Origin: Anaerotruncus rubiinfantis | Lineage (GTDB): Bacteria; Bacillota; Clostridia; Oscillospirales; Ruminococcaceae | Direction: 5' to 3' | NCBI RefSeq assembly: GCF_900078395.1 | Contig: NZ_FKLA01000009.1 | Location: forward strand, 1,750,614 to 1,814,613 | Length of the DNA stretch: 64,000 nucleotides | Part shown: in pieces, positions 1 through 7,676 of the stretch | Layout: each line of letters begins with the position of its first letter | Position numbering within the stretch: position 1 is the stretch's first letter | Notes under the pieces: model-generated | Seen by the model: the letters and a program-made list of their open reading frames with translations, nothing else | Told to the model about the DNA's origin: nothing | The model's database searches: none | Made by a program: the position numbers and the translations under genes

Positions 1-1
1 C

Positions 2-1060
2 CCCAAGACGGCGATCCTTTTTCAGCAGAAGGGGATGCTTGCCAATTTGGATGACTATTTCACAGAGGAAGAGCTGGCTGGATATGTGCCGCAGTTTGTG
101 GAAGAGGGGCGTATAGGCGATGGCCTTTACGTCTTTCCAATTTCGAAATCAACCGAAATTTTATACCTGAATCAGACCCTGTTTGACCAGTTTGCGGTGG
201 AAAACCAGGTTACGATGGAGTGTTTTTCCACATTCGAAGGGTTGGCGGACGCGGCACAGAAATATTACGATTGGACTGATGCAAAAACGCCGGACGTTCC
301 CAATGACGGCAAGGCATTTTACGCGGCCGATTCCTGGGTGAATCTGGCGCAGGCGGGCATGCGCCAGCAGGGGGATTCCCTGTTTGATGCGGAAAATCTA
401 AACTTGGATGGAGACTCCTACCGCCGCATATGGGAAGCGGTCTGCCCGCCCGCCATAACGGGGGCGTTCGCTATTTATGACGGCTATTCCTCCGACCTTT
501 CAAAAACCGGGGATCTGGTCTGTTCCACGGGATCCTCCGCGGGGATTCTTTTTTATGGGGACACCATCACCCATCCGGATGGACGGGTGGAGCGGGTGGA
601 ATACAGCATTTTGCCGTTTCCGGTGTTCGAAGGCGGGGAAAAGATCGCCATTCAACGCGGAAATGGTATGATGGTGTCCAAAAGCGATTTGACGCACGAA
701 TATGCCAGCGCGGTTTTTTTGCGCTGGTTTACTGCCCCAGAACAGAACATGCGGTTCATTGCATCCACCGGGTATCTGCCGGTAAGCAAGGAAGCCTTTG
801 AAAACCGAATGGAAACGGAAATTGAACGTGTAGAGGACTACCGCATCAAAAAGATGCTGGTTGCGGTCACCGAAATGTACCGGGACTATCAGTTTTTTGT
901 TGCGCCTGTCTTTGAGGGGTTTGACAGTATGAGCAAGGCCTATGAGCAGGATTTTAAGCAGCGAATGGTTTCACTGCATGAAAAGTGGATCGTGTCCGAT
1001 GGAGAAGCGTCTCTGGAGAAGATGACCGCTGAAGCGCTGCGGGAGTGGCGCGGCCGTTAA
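2..1060 (+). CDS. Extracellular solute-binding protein, family 1 (5' end outside window)
   Basis: The open frame runs in from the left edge, so the signal peptide and N-terminal lobe are missing and the ATG at 35 is internal. The remaining roughly 350 residues look like the C-terminal part of an ABC sugar/oligosaccharide-binding protein. There is a hinge-like segment reading PFPVFEGGEK, a GNGMMVSK stretch, an aromatic-rich FLRWFTAPEQN motif and a GYLPVSKEAF motif typical of family 1 binding proteins. Transporter permeases are not in view. A membrane-bound LuxR-type regulator follows 33 bases downstream, so the protein may deliver a ligand to that sensor rather than to a permease; that role is inference. 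Confidence 0.7.
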   Translation, partial: PKTAILFQQKGMLANLDDYFTEEELAGYVPQFVEEGRIGDGLYVFPISKSTEILYLNQTLFDQFAVENQVTMECFSTFEGLADAAQKYYDWTDAKTPDVPNDGKAFYAADSWVNLAQAGMRQQGDSLFDAENLNLDGDSYRRIWEAVCPPAITGAFAIYDGYSSDLSKTGDLVCSTGSSAGILFYGDTITHPDGRVERVEYSILPFPVFEGGEKIAIQRGNGMMVSKSDLTHEYASAVFLRWFTAPEQNMRFIASTGYLPVSKEAFENRMETEIERVEDYRIKKMLVAVTEMYRDYQFFVAPVFEGFDSMSKAYEQDFKQRMVSLHEKWIVSDGEASLEKMTAEALREWRGR

Positions 1061-1093
1061 ACGACCCGGATAGCCGGCAAAGGAGGTGGAAGG

Positions 1094-2779
1094 ATGGTTC
1101 AGGATGCGCTTGCCCTATGGAAAAAGATCAAAGCAAAAGGGGAGAGAGGAACTACCCTTTACCTGCGCCTGTTTGTGTTTTTTGCTTTTTTTGTGGTTGC
1201 GCTGGTGCTTGCATTCCTGCTGATCTTGAATATCGCTGGCGTTTTTCATATCGGCATCCATAAAAGCCAGGCGTGGTTTGAAAATGAATTGGAGCATCTT
1301 TCCCAGGACATTTCCAATGATTATGGAAATCTTTCGGTCCATGGCGTGAACCTTTCTGAAAAAATTTCCAAAAGCATGGAGAGCTATCTGAAAGAAGCAC
1401 GGGTCGCGCCTTCGGGCCTGGCGGATCATCCGGAGCTATTGGAAGAACTCCTGTCCCTCCAGATGCCGGATCTTCTTTCTGCCCTGCAGAATAACAAATG
1501 CGGCGGCGCCTTTCTGATTCTGGATGCGAGCGTCATACCGCAGGCTCATATGCGGCAGCGCGCCGGTCTCTTTCTAAAACGCACCGAGCCCAATACAGTC
1601 GGCACTATGGGTTCCAAATTACACTGCCTGCGCGGCCCCGCAAACATTGCCCGTGAGAACAGTATTGAGCTGTTGGGGCAATGGCAGATGGAGTTTACCG
1701 GCTCGGAAACGGATTTCTTCAGCCTCGCGGTTGAAACCAGCCGTAAGCGTTCGGAATTGCCGCTGTCCCGCCTTTATTACTGGAGTCCCAGACGTTTGCT
1801 TTCCGGAAACAGCGAAGCCGGGATGCTTCTGTCGGTTCCGCTGATTACCAGTGATGGGACGGTTTTGGGCATCTGCGGCTTTGAGGTATCCAGTATGCTG
1901 TTCAAACAGTCCTACAGTCCGGACAACTCCGTCTATGCCCGGGTGTTTTCGGTTTTGGCCCCTGTAAAGGAAAGCGGCCTTCACATGGATGGAGGGCTGT
2001 TGGCGGGAAACAGTTATCTGAACAGTGCGCTGGGCGGAAATATCGCCGTAATCAGCGAAGAAGATGCTCCGTTCAATCGCTACCGGTCTGGGGAACAGGG
2101 AGATTACAGCGGCGTCCAGCGGACGGTGCGGCTCTATCCGGCGGGTTCCCCCTATCAGGAGGATATCTGGGCGGCGGCGGTGATGGCTCCCCGCGAGGAT
2201 ATGCAGGCGGCGGCTCGGAAAGGGATACTTGGCTTGCAGTTGGGGATCGGGGTTCTTTGTCTGTTGAGTCTGCTGGCGGCGGCTTTTGTCAGCCGCAGGT
2301 ATATCTCGCCGGTGCTCAAAACGCTTGAAGGGATCAAAAATGGAAGCGGTTATGCCGCCCTTCCCAAAACGCAGTATCAGGAGATTAACGACCTGCTGGA
2401 ATTTTTGGCGGCGCAGGACGAGGCGGTCAGCGCCGCGCTGGCTGAGGCAAAAACCGGAAAGACGCCGGCCTCTGTCGGGACAGAGCGGGAGAATTTAAAG
2501 CCGCCCGACCTTGACCCGGAACAATACCAGCGGTTCTTAAAATGCCTGGAGACGCTGTCGCCTGCTGAGCGCCGGGTATTTGACCTGTATGTGCGGGAAT
2601 ACCGCGCGAAAGATATCGCCGCCGAGCTGCATCTTTCGATGAATACCGTAAAATACCACAATGGAAATATTTATGGAAAGCTGGAAGTCGGCTCCCGCAA
2701 GGAGCTATTGAGCTATATCCGGTTTATGCATTGTCAGCAGAAACGGGAGGAGGAAGAGCATGATGAACACCTTAGCTGA
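1094..2779 (+). CDS. Membrane-anchored LuxR-family transcriptional regulator with extracellular sensor domain
   Basis: 561 residues with a textbook ribosome binding site AAAGGAGG at 1079-1086. A transmembrane helix at about residues 23-46 and a second at about 376-397 bracket a roughly 330-residue extracytoplasmic domain that resembles a Cache-type sensor. The cytoplasmic tail ends in a LuxR/GerE helix-turn-helix at about 488-545 (LSPAERRVFDLY, then DIAAELHLSMNTVKYH). No kinase or receiver domain is visible, so it looks like a one-component, membrane-tethered regulator. It follows a solute-binding protein gene and overlaps the next HTH gene by 20 bases, suggesting one operon. The ligand and targets are unknown. 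Confidence 0.75.
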   Translation: MVQDALALWKKIKAKGERGTTLYLRLFVFFAFFVVALVLAFLLILNIAGVFHIGIHKSQAWFENELEHLSQDISNDYGNLSVHGVNLSEKISKSMESYLKEARVAPSGLADHPELLEELLSLQMPDLLSALQNNKCGGAFLILDASVIPQAHMRQRAGLFLKRTEPNTVGTMGSKLHCLRGPANIARENSIELLGQWQMEFTGSETDFFSLAVETSRKRSELPLSRLYYWSPRRLLSGNSEAGMLLSVPLITSDGTVLGICGFEVSSMLFKQSYSPDNSVYARVFSVLAPVKESGLHMDGGLLAGNSYLNSALGGNIAVISEEDAPFNRYRSGEQGDYSGVQRTVRLYPAGSPYQEDIWAAAVMAPREDMQAAARKGILGLQLGIGVLCLLSLLAAAFVSRRYISPVLKTLEGIKNGSGYAALPKTQYQEINDLLEFLAAQDEAVSAALAEAKTGKTPASVGTERENLKPPDLDPEQYQRFLKCLETLSPAERRVFDLYVREYRAKDIAAELHLSMNTVKYHNGNIYGKLEVGSRKELLSYIRFMHCQQKREEEEHDEHLS

Positions 2780-3098
2780 CCGGCTGAATCAAATTATTGC
2801 TGAGCAGAAGATCACCAAACGGGAGTTCGCCCAGCGTATCGGCGTAGGGGAAACCTACGTGTATGTAATCACCGGGGGCGGTCGCAAAAATAACCTGAAC
2901 AAGAATATCTCTCCGGCTCTTGCCCGGGTGATCGGGACGGAATTCGGCTATGATCCCGACTGGATTTTGCATGGCTGCGCGCAGGATGCCAAAAATCTCG
3001 AGCAGCTTCGGCAGGATACGATTGGGCAGGTGGAAAAGCTTGGTCCGGAGGATTTGATTGCCCTGCAGAGATTTTTGTCGAAACTTCGGGAGAGGTGA
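2760..3098 (+). CDS. Small helix-turn-helix (XRE-like) DNA-binding protein
   Basis: 112 residues. The N-terminal 70 residues form a lambda-repressor-like HTH (LADRLNQIIAEQKITKREFA, then RIGVGETYVYVITGG), followed by a short helical tail. The start overlaps the end of the upstream LuxR-type gene by 20 bases, and a GGAGGAAG ribosome binding site lies inside that gene, so the two are translationally linked. The gene ends just before a perfect palindromic terminator. It is likely a regulator carried by the integrated element; no target operator was recognised. Confidence 0.65.
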   Translation: MMNTLADRLNQIIAEQKITKREFAQRIGVGETYVYVITGGGRKNNLNKNISPALARVIGTEFGYDPDWILHGCAQDAKNLEQLRQDTIGQVEKLGPEDLIALQRFLSKLRER

Positions 3099-3122
3099 CA
3101 GGATGAAATAGATGAAACAGAC

Positions 3123-3167
3123 GGAATAAGAAGCCCCCCGCCAGATTGGCGGGGGGCTTCTTATTCC
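3123..3167. terminator. Bidirectional rho-independent terminator, perfect 20-bp stem
   Basis: Two perfectly complementary 20-base arms (3123-3142 and 3148-3167) flank the loop AGATT. Each strand carries an A/T-rich outer stem. It sits between the rightward HTH gene and the leftward small ORF and can serve both. Confidence 0.9.
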
Positions 3168-3355
3168 GGGCTTTCAGAAAGCCGCTTTCTTATTTCAGAG
3201 AGCAGCTGTGCCTGTACATGCGCAGGAAAGCCGCTCCGGTCAAGCTGCCGTGCAACCGCCTGCGCATGGAAACGGTTCAAACGATCTGCGACCGTCCCGC
3301 CGTCCGGCGAGGGGAGAATGTGGACGCAAAGTTGCCGGATTTGATTTTTCTTCAT
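3161..3355 (-). CDS. Small hypothetical protein, convergent to the HTH gene
   Basis: 64 residues starting MKKNQIRQLCVHILPSPDGG and rich in Arg, His and Gln. I do not recognise the family. Support for a real gene is a strong ribosome binding site (AAGGAGGCGGTGGG then ATG on the minus strand), a stop codon inside the shared terminator palindrome, and a position in the gap between the HTH gene and the divergently transcribed recombinase. It may be a small accessory protein of the element; no function can be assigned. Confidence 0.55.
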   Translation of the reverse strand: MKKNQIRQLCVHILPSPDGGTVADRLNRFHAQAVARQLDRSGFPAHVQAQLLSEIRKRLSESPE

Positions 3356-3521
3356 CCCACCGCCTCCTTGCCTAAACCTATGCGAAGCGGATTTTGTCCC
3401 ATGCGCAAGGACAGGCGCGTATGCAGAACTTTTTAAAGAAAGGGTTCCGAATTGGTGCGACAGGATTTCCCTTACTTTCCGCCCGTTTGCATGGTACCAT
3501 TTTCGATAGGGGGTGATGTCT

Positions 3522-5198
3522 GTGCGGATTGCCGTCTATAGCCGAAAATCGGTCTGGACCGGCAAGGGTGAATCGATCGAAAACCAGGTGGAGATGTGCC
3601 GCCAGTATATCGAAAGCCGAATCGAAGGCGGGAAAAAGGCGGAAGTTTTTATCTATGAGGACGAAGGCTTTTCGGGGAAGAACCTTGACCGGCCGCAGTT
3701 CCAAAAGCTGCTGGCTGATTCCAAAAAGCAGAAGTTTAACTATATTGTCTGTTATCGGCTTGACCGTATCAGCCGCAGCGTTGGAGATTTCGCACCGCTT
3801 GTGGAGGATTTGATCGCCCGCGGGATCGGTTTGGTCTGTATCAAGGAACAATTTGATACGGCAACGCCAATGGGCAAGGCGATGATGTATGTTGCCAGTG
3901 TGTTTGCCCAGCTGGAGCGGGAAACCATTGCCGAACGGGTACGGGACAACATGATGCTTCTGGCGCGGTCGGGACGCTGGCTGGGCGGTACGCCGCCGAC
4001 CGGATTTCTGTCCGAGCGGGTTGGGGAAGCGGTTTTGGAAGGGAAAGTCAAGACCTCCTGCAAACTTAAACCGAATCCAGCCGAAATCGGGGTGGTCAGG
4101 CTCATGTTCCAAAAATATCTGGAGCTGCGTTCATTGACCGGGGTGTCAAAGTTCCTGATCCAAAAAGGGATCAGGAATCGAAGTTTAGCCCCCTATTCGG
4201 TTCCGGGGATCAAAGACATCCTGCGAAACCCGGTCTACTGCATTGCGGATCGGGACGCACGGGATTATTTTATCAGCAACGGCTCGGATGTCTGTTTCCC
4301 GGAAACGGAATGTTCCGAAACGCGAGGGCTGCTTTCCTATAACAAACGCAGTTACAGCCGTAAAACCGTTTCCCGGTTGGATAAATCCCAATGGATCATT
4401 GCAGTCGGAAGGCACCGCGGGATCGTGTGCGGTGCCGACTGGGTGAAGGTGCAGCGGCTTCTGAAGGAAAAAGCCGAGCACAACCCTCAAAAGCCGCCGC
4501 AGAGCTTTAACGGCTATTCTCTGCTCTCGGGACAGATTTTTTGTGCCAAGTGCGGTTCCCGCATGTTTGCCAAAAAACGCAGCAACAGTGACCTGCTGTT
4601 CGATTACATCTGTGGCAGCAAGTTGCGATCTGGAAACTTGTGCAGATGCCAGAATCTTGGCGGGCAACAGGCGGACGGTCTGGTTTGCGATTATCTGCTC
4701 GGATTTGCACACGGGGATACCGGAATTTTGGATCTGCTGGACGACCTGCAAAGAAAGTTCCAAAATGGAGATTCGGAGGCTCCTGTGCAGTTTTTGGACG
4801 CATTAATTGAAAAAACCTGCCGTGAGATGGACAGCCTGGTTGCGGCACTGGTTTCGGCAGGGGCAAGCGAGCCGCTCGTACGACGGGTCAGCGCGCGGAT
4901 GGAGCAGCTGAATGCGGAACTAGACAGGATGGAGGAAGAGAAAAAAAGGCTGGAGGCCGCGCAAAATTCAGGGAAACCGTCTCTTGCGGAACTTTCCGCC
5001 GCGCTTGCCAATTTTCCGGACTGCTTTGCACAGATGACCATTCACGAGAAGCGGGATTTCGTCCGTCTGTTTGTGGAGAAGCTCGTTTGGGATGGGATGG
5101 ATCTGCACATTTACCTCTATGGAGATCCGCCGCGCGGAGCGGGTGAAATTACAAAGCAAAAAGTTTCTGTTTCCCGGGAATGGCATTCCCAACGCTGA
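3522..5198 (+). CDS. Large serine recombinase (site-specific integrase)
   Basis: About 558 residues. The N-terminal resolvase domain has the catalytic serine in AVYSRKS and the arginine motif YRLDRISRS, and an ELERETIAERV-like segment ends it. A recombinase domain follows at about 190-290. A zinc ribbon (FCAKCGSR, later CGSK and CRCQ) lies near 340-385, and a coiled coil at about 440-490. I prefer the GTG at 3522 because AGGGGG at 3508-3513 is then 8 bases upstream; the GTG and ATG at 3513/3516 overlap that site. The last codons run into the feoB remnant, which places the gene at the right end of an integrated element. It should catalyse integration and excision at an att site next to its own 3' end. 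Confidence 0.92.
   Translation: MRIAVYSRKSVWTGKGESIENQVEMCRQYIESRIEGGKKAEVFIYEDEGFSGKNLDRPQFQKLLADSKKQKFNYIVCYRLDRISRSVGDFAPLVEDLIARGIGLVCIKEQFDTATPMGKAMMYVASVFAQLERETIAERVRDNMMLLARSGRWLGGTPPTGFLSERVGEAVLEGKVKTSCKLKPNPAEIGVVRLMFQKYLELRSLTGVSKFLIQKGIRNRSLAPYSVPGIKDILRNPVYCIADRDARDYFISNGSDVCFPETECSETRGLLSYNKRSYSRKTVSRLDKSQWIIAVGRHRGIVCGADWVKVQRLLKEKAEHNPQKPPQSFNGYSLLSGQIFCAKCGSRMFAKKRSNSDLLFDYICGSKLRSGNLCRCQNLGGQQADGLVCDYLLGFAHGDTGILDLLDDLQRKFQNGDSEAPVQFLDALIEKTCREMDSLVAALVSAGASEPLVRRVSARMEQLNAELDRMEEEKKRLEAAQNSGKPSLAELSAALANFPDCFAQMTIHEKRDFVRLFVEKLVWDGMDLHIYLYGDPPRGAGEITKQKVSVSREWHSQR
5176..5190. repeat. 15-bp perfect palindrome at the element/feoB junction (candidate att site core)
   Basis: GGGAATGGCATTCCC is a 7-1-7 inverted repeat at exactly the point where the recombinase gene ends and FeoB-like coding sequence begins. 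Large serine recombinases act on imperfect inverted-repeat att sites with a 2-bp crossover core. Assignment as part of attR is inference. Confidence 0.45.
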
Positions 5199-5920
5199 TT
5201 GCAATCATCACGATGTTCTTTATCGGTGGGAGCACGGGGACATTTGCATCCGTCGCGTCGACCGTTCTGCTGACCGGCGTGATCGTACTGGGCGTACTGA
5301 TGACCTTTGCAGTCTCCGCGCTGCTTTCCAAAACAATCCTGAAGGGGGTTCCGTCCTCCTTCACTCTTGAGCTTCCGCCTTACCGCGCGCCGCAGATCGG
5401 TAAAGTAATCGTCCGCTCGATTTTTGACCGGACGCTGTTCGTATTGGGCCGCGCGGTGGTGGTGGCGGCACCGGCGGGGATGGTGATCTGGATTCTGGCG
5501 AACGTCACAGTGGATGGAGCGAGCCTGCTGTCGCTCTGCTCTGGGTTCCTGGATCCGTTTGCATCGCTGTTCGGGCTGGACGGGGTGATCCTGATGGCCT
5601 TCATCCTGGGCTTCCCGGCGAATGAAATTGTTGTCCCGATCATCATTATGGCGTACCTTTCGACTGGGGCAATTCTGGAGCTGGATGATCTCGCTCAATT
5701 GAAAAGCCTGCTCCTGGACAATGGATGGACCTGGTTGACGGCGGTGAATACGATGTTGTTTTCTCTGATGCACTGGCCTTGTTCCACCACCTGCCTGACG
5801 ATCAAGAAGGAGACGCAGAGCCTCAAGTGGACGCTGGTGTCCTTTGCGGTCCCGACGGTGATAGGGCTGTTGGTTTGTCTGCTTGTCGCAACGGCCGCAA
5901 GACTTTTGGGTTTGGTGTAA
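5177..5920 (+). pseudogene. feoB: 3' remnant of feoB (ferrous iron transporter B), truncated by the element
   Basis: About 246 residues matching only the C-terminal membrane part of FeoB: AFPTLIAIITMFFIGG, the nucleoside-recognition/gate segment LGRAVVVAAPAGMVIWIL, then GLDGVILMAFILGFPANEIV and the terminal HWPCSTTCLTIKKET motif. The GTPase domain and first gate are missing. The frame is open upstream into the recombinase gene but is not FeoB-like there, and no ribosome binding site precedes the ATG at 5180. FeoB in Clostridia usually reads CNGRFPTLI here, so the break falls inside a highly conserved motif. It should not make a working transporter. If the element can excise, an intact feoB would be restored. 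Confidence 0.85.
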
Positions 5921-5968
5921 ATAACGATAAAAGGGGCCCCGCAATTGCGGGGCCCCTTTTATCGTTAT
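5921..5968. terminator. 48-bp perfect palindromic terminator
   Basis: It starts right after the FeoB stop codon. Two 22-base arms (5921-5942 and 5947-5968) flank AATT, with a GGGGCCCC core and A/T-rich flanks. It lies between converging genes and is symmetric, so it should stop transcription from both sides. Confidence 0.9.
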
Positions 5969-5979
5969 AGGCGTAAATC

Positions 5980-6660
5980 CTATTTGGAGGCGGGGAAGAA
6001 GGGGCGCAGCGTGCCGGCGACGGCACTGATCGGCATGGTCTGCAGGATGACCTGCCCGGGACCCTTGACCACTGTGTTGAAAATGCCTTCTCCCCCGAAA
6101 AGCATATTCTTTACACCGGGGACCGAGACAATCTCGATGCCGCAGGAGGCGTCCATCGCCGCGAGATAGCCGGTGTCGACGATTATCTGCTCGCCCGCCG
6201 CAAGGTTATACTCGATGGCATGACCATCAATTTCGACAAAGGCGGTACCGCTGCCGGAAAGTTTCTGCATGATGAATCCTTCACCGCCAAAAAAGCCTGC
6301 GCCGAGCTTTTTCTGGAAAAAAACTGAGAGCTCCACAGTGGTTTCGCTCGCAAGGAAAGCGCTTTTCTGGACGATCATTGGGCGGTCAGGCAGGATGGAG
6401 AGGGCGCGGATCGAGCCCGGAAAGCTTGAAGCGAAGGCGATCATTCCCGGCCCGCCCTGTGCGGTATAGCGGTTCTGGAAAAGCGCCTCGCCCGCGAACA
6501 TCCGGCCGAGCGCCTTGCCCACGCCGCCGCCCGAGGTGGTTTCCATCTTCATATTCGGGCTCATCCAACTCATGCTTCCGCGTTCGGTGATCATCTGTTC
6601 ATTGGCCTGCAGGTTGCAGATAACAACCGGCAGCGGGGTTCCCTCGATCTGATACTGCAT
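5980..6660 (-). CDS. AIM24 / TIGR00266 family protein
   Basis: 226 residues from the ATG at 6660, chosen because AGGAGGG lies 8-10 bases upstream. The protein is a beta-rich single-domain member of the AIM24 family: it starts QYQIEGTPLPVV, contains a glycine-rich GGGVGKALGRMFAGE segment, and continues GGPGMIAFASSFPGSI and KKLGAGFFGGEGFIMQKLSG. The bacterial family has no proven biochemical role. The gene is monocistronic, with a good promoter upstream on the same strand and a palindromic terminator downstream. Confidence 0.85.
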   Translation of the reverse strand: MQYQIEGTPLPVVICNLQANEQMITERGSMSWMSPNMKMETTSGGGVGKALGRMFAGEALFQNRYTAQGGPGMIAFASSFPGSIRALSILPDRPMIVQKSAFLASETTVELSVFFQKKLGAGFFGGEGFIMQKLSGSGTAFVEIDGHAIEYNLAAGEQIIVDTGYLAAMDASCGIEIVSVPGVKNMLFGGEGIFNTVVKGPGQVILQTMPISAVAGTLRPFFPASK

Positions 6661-6697
6661 TATGAAATCCCTCCTGATAAAATCTGTTACCGTATCC

Positions 6698-6726
6698 ATT
6701 TTACGCACAAAGAGACCCAATTGCAA
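6698..6726 (-). promoter_or_regulatory. SigA-type promoter for the AIM24-family gene
   Basis: On the minus strand TTGCAA (6721-6726) and TAAAAT (6698-6703) are separated by 17 bases, and the start codon is about 40 bases downstream. TTGCAA is self-complementary, so it could also be read rightward. Confidence 0.5.
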
Positions 6727-6856
6727 TAAATGAGACTATAAAAGTATGAAAAACCGCGTGAATACTGAAATGCAAAGGCTGATTATTTCCTTTATATGAG
6801 GCGCAGACTAAATAAAAAAGGACAGAAAAAAAGATTGCGAAAGGAAGTATCCACAT

Positions 6857-7132
6857 TTGATCAATGAAAATATAAAGACGACCGCTTATCTGATCCGTTC
6901 GCCGTACGACCTTTATGGACGCAATGCCCAGCGTTTTCACAGCAAGGTTCATGAACTGGGCGGCGTTATCCTCATTGGAAAACCGGAAGAAAACCGCACC
7001 TGCCGTGCGGACAGCCTGCTGGGAATTTTATCCCTCGGTGTACACAAGGGTGATACGATCGAGCTGGTGGTGCGCGCCGACAGCGGCGTGTGTGCTGCGG
7101 AAGCCCTTTGGGAGATTTCGGAATCGCTTTAA
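6857..7132 (+). CDS. HPr/Crh-like phosphocarrier paralogue lacking the catalytic histidine
   Basis: 91 residues from a TTG start preceded by AAAGGAAG. The fold pattern matches HPr, with RADSLLGILSLGVHKGD aligning to the HPr segment KSIMGVMSLGxxKG. The regulatory serine (Ser46 in HPr) is kept as Ser53. The active-site segment that normally reads LHARPA reads LYGRNA, so His15 is a tyrosine (Tyr20). As with Crh of Bacillus, it could be a substrate of HPr kinase but should not carry PTS phosphate. An HPr kinase gene lies at 20842 in this window. The link to carbon catabolite control is inference from family knowledge. Confidence 0.6.
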   Translation: MINENIKTTAYLIRSPYDLYGRNAQRFHSKVHELGGVILIGKPEENRTCRADSLLGILSLGVHKGDTIELVVRADSGVCAAEALWEISESL

Positions 7133-7185
7133 AAAGGCATATTCCGCTCTGCCCCGCAAAGGATAATGCGGGGGGTGAATGGAAG

Positions 7186-7599
7186 ATGACCAAATTGAAA
7201 GAATATGCGGCGGTCTGTACGGTCGGTTCGATGGGCTACAGCCTGATCGAAATTGTCTGGCGTGGGTTTACCCACTGGACGATGGCCGTCACCGGAGGAA
7301 TTGGTTTTCTGCTGCTCTATCTGACCAATCTGCGCATGGCCGGGAAAACATTGCTCAGCCGCTGCGCCGCTGGCTGTGCGGTGCTCACTTCGGTGGAGTT
7401 TCTCGCGGGCTGCATCGTCAATAAGCTGTTCGGCCTGCAGGTCTGGGATTATTCAAAGGAACAGGGAAACCTGATGGGGCAGGTATGCCCGTTATATGCA
7501 ATCCTCTGGTTTTTGCTCTGTGTGCCGGTGATGCCGTTGGCAAATGCCATCCGGAACAGGCTGTCACCGCCGCCGGCCAGCTGTGAGATCATCACCTGA
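7186..7599 (+). CDS. Putative membrane protein, ABC_trans_CmpB / YSIRK-like four-helix family
   Basis: 137 residues from the ATG at 7186, with GGGGGTGA about 9 bases upstream. About four transmembrane helices are visible: GSMGYSLIEIVWRG, AVTGGIGFLLLYLT, the LTSVEFLAGCIVNKLFGLQ segment, and a C-terminal PLYAILWFLLCVPVMPLA. The WDYSKEQGNLMGQVCPLYAILWF pattern fits the family annotated as putative ABC transporter permease CmpB-like (PF06541), whose function is not established. It lies 54 bases after the HPr-like gene, probably in the same transcript, and ends at a terminator. Confidence 0.65.
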   Translation: MTKLKEYAAVCTVGSMGYSLIEIVWRGFTHWTMAVTGGIGFLLLYLTNLRMAGKTLLSRCAAGCAVLTSVEFLAGCIVNKLFGLQVWDYSKEQGNLMGQVCPLYAILWFLLCVPVMPLANAIRNRLSPPPASCEIIT

Positions 7600-7614
7600 A
7601 AAAATCTTTTTGCG

Positions 7615-7653
7615 AAACGAAACCGGCAGGGAAAACTCCTGCCGGTTTCGTTT
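7615..7653. terminator. Bidirectional terminator between converging genes
   Basis: 16-base arms (7615-7630 and 7638-7653) with loop GAAAACT and T-rich ends. It separates the rightward CmpB-like gene from the leftward sigma-factor operon. Confidence 0.85.
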
Positions 7654-7676
7654 TGGAGAGATTGGGAAAAATGATG

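Noticed and set aside
3378..4112. Open frame opposite the recombinase start (244 codons)
   Set aside because: It lies under the catalytic domain of the recombinase and has no supported start or family.
5180..5920. FeoB fragment as a working short transporter
   Set aside because: It lacks the GTPase domain and first membrane part, and no ribosome binding site precedes its ATG.
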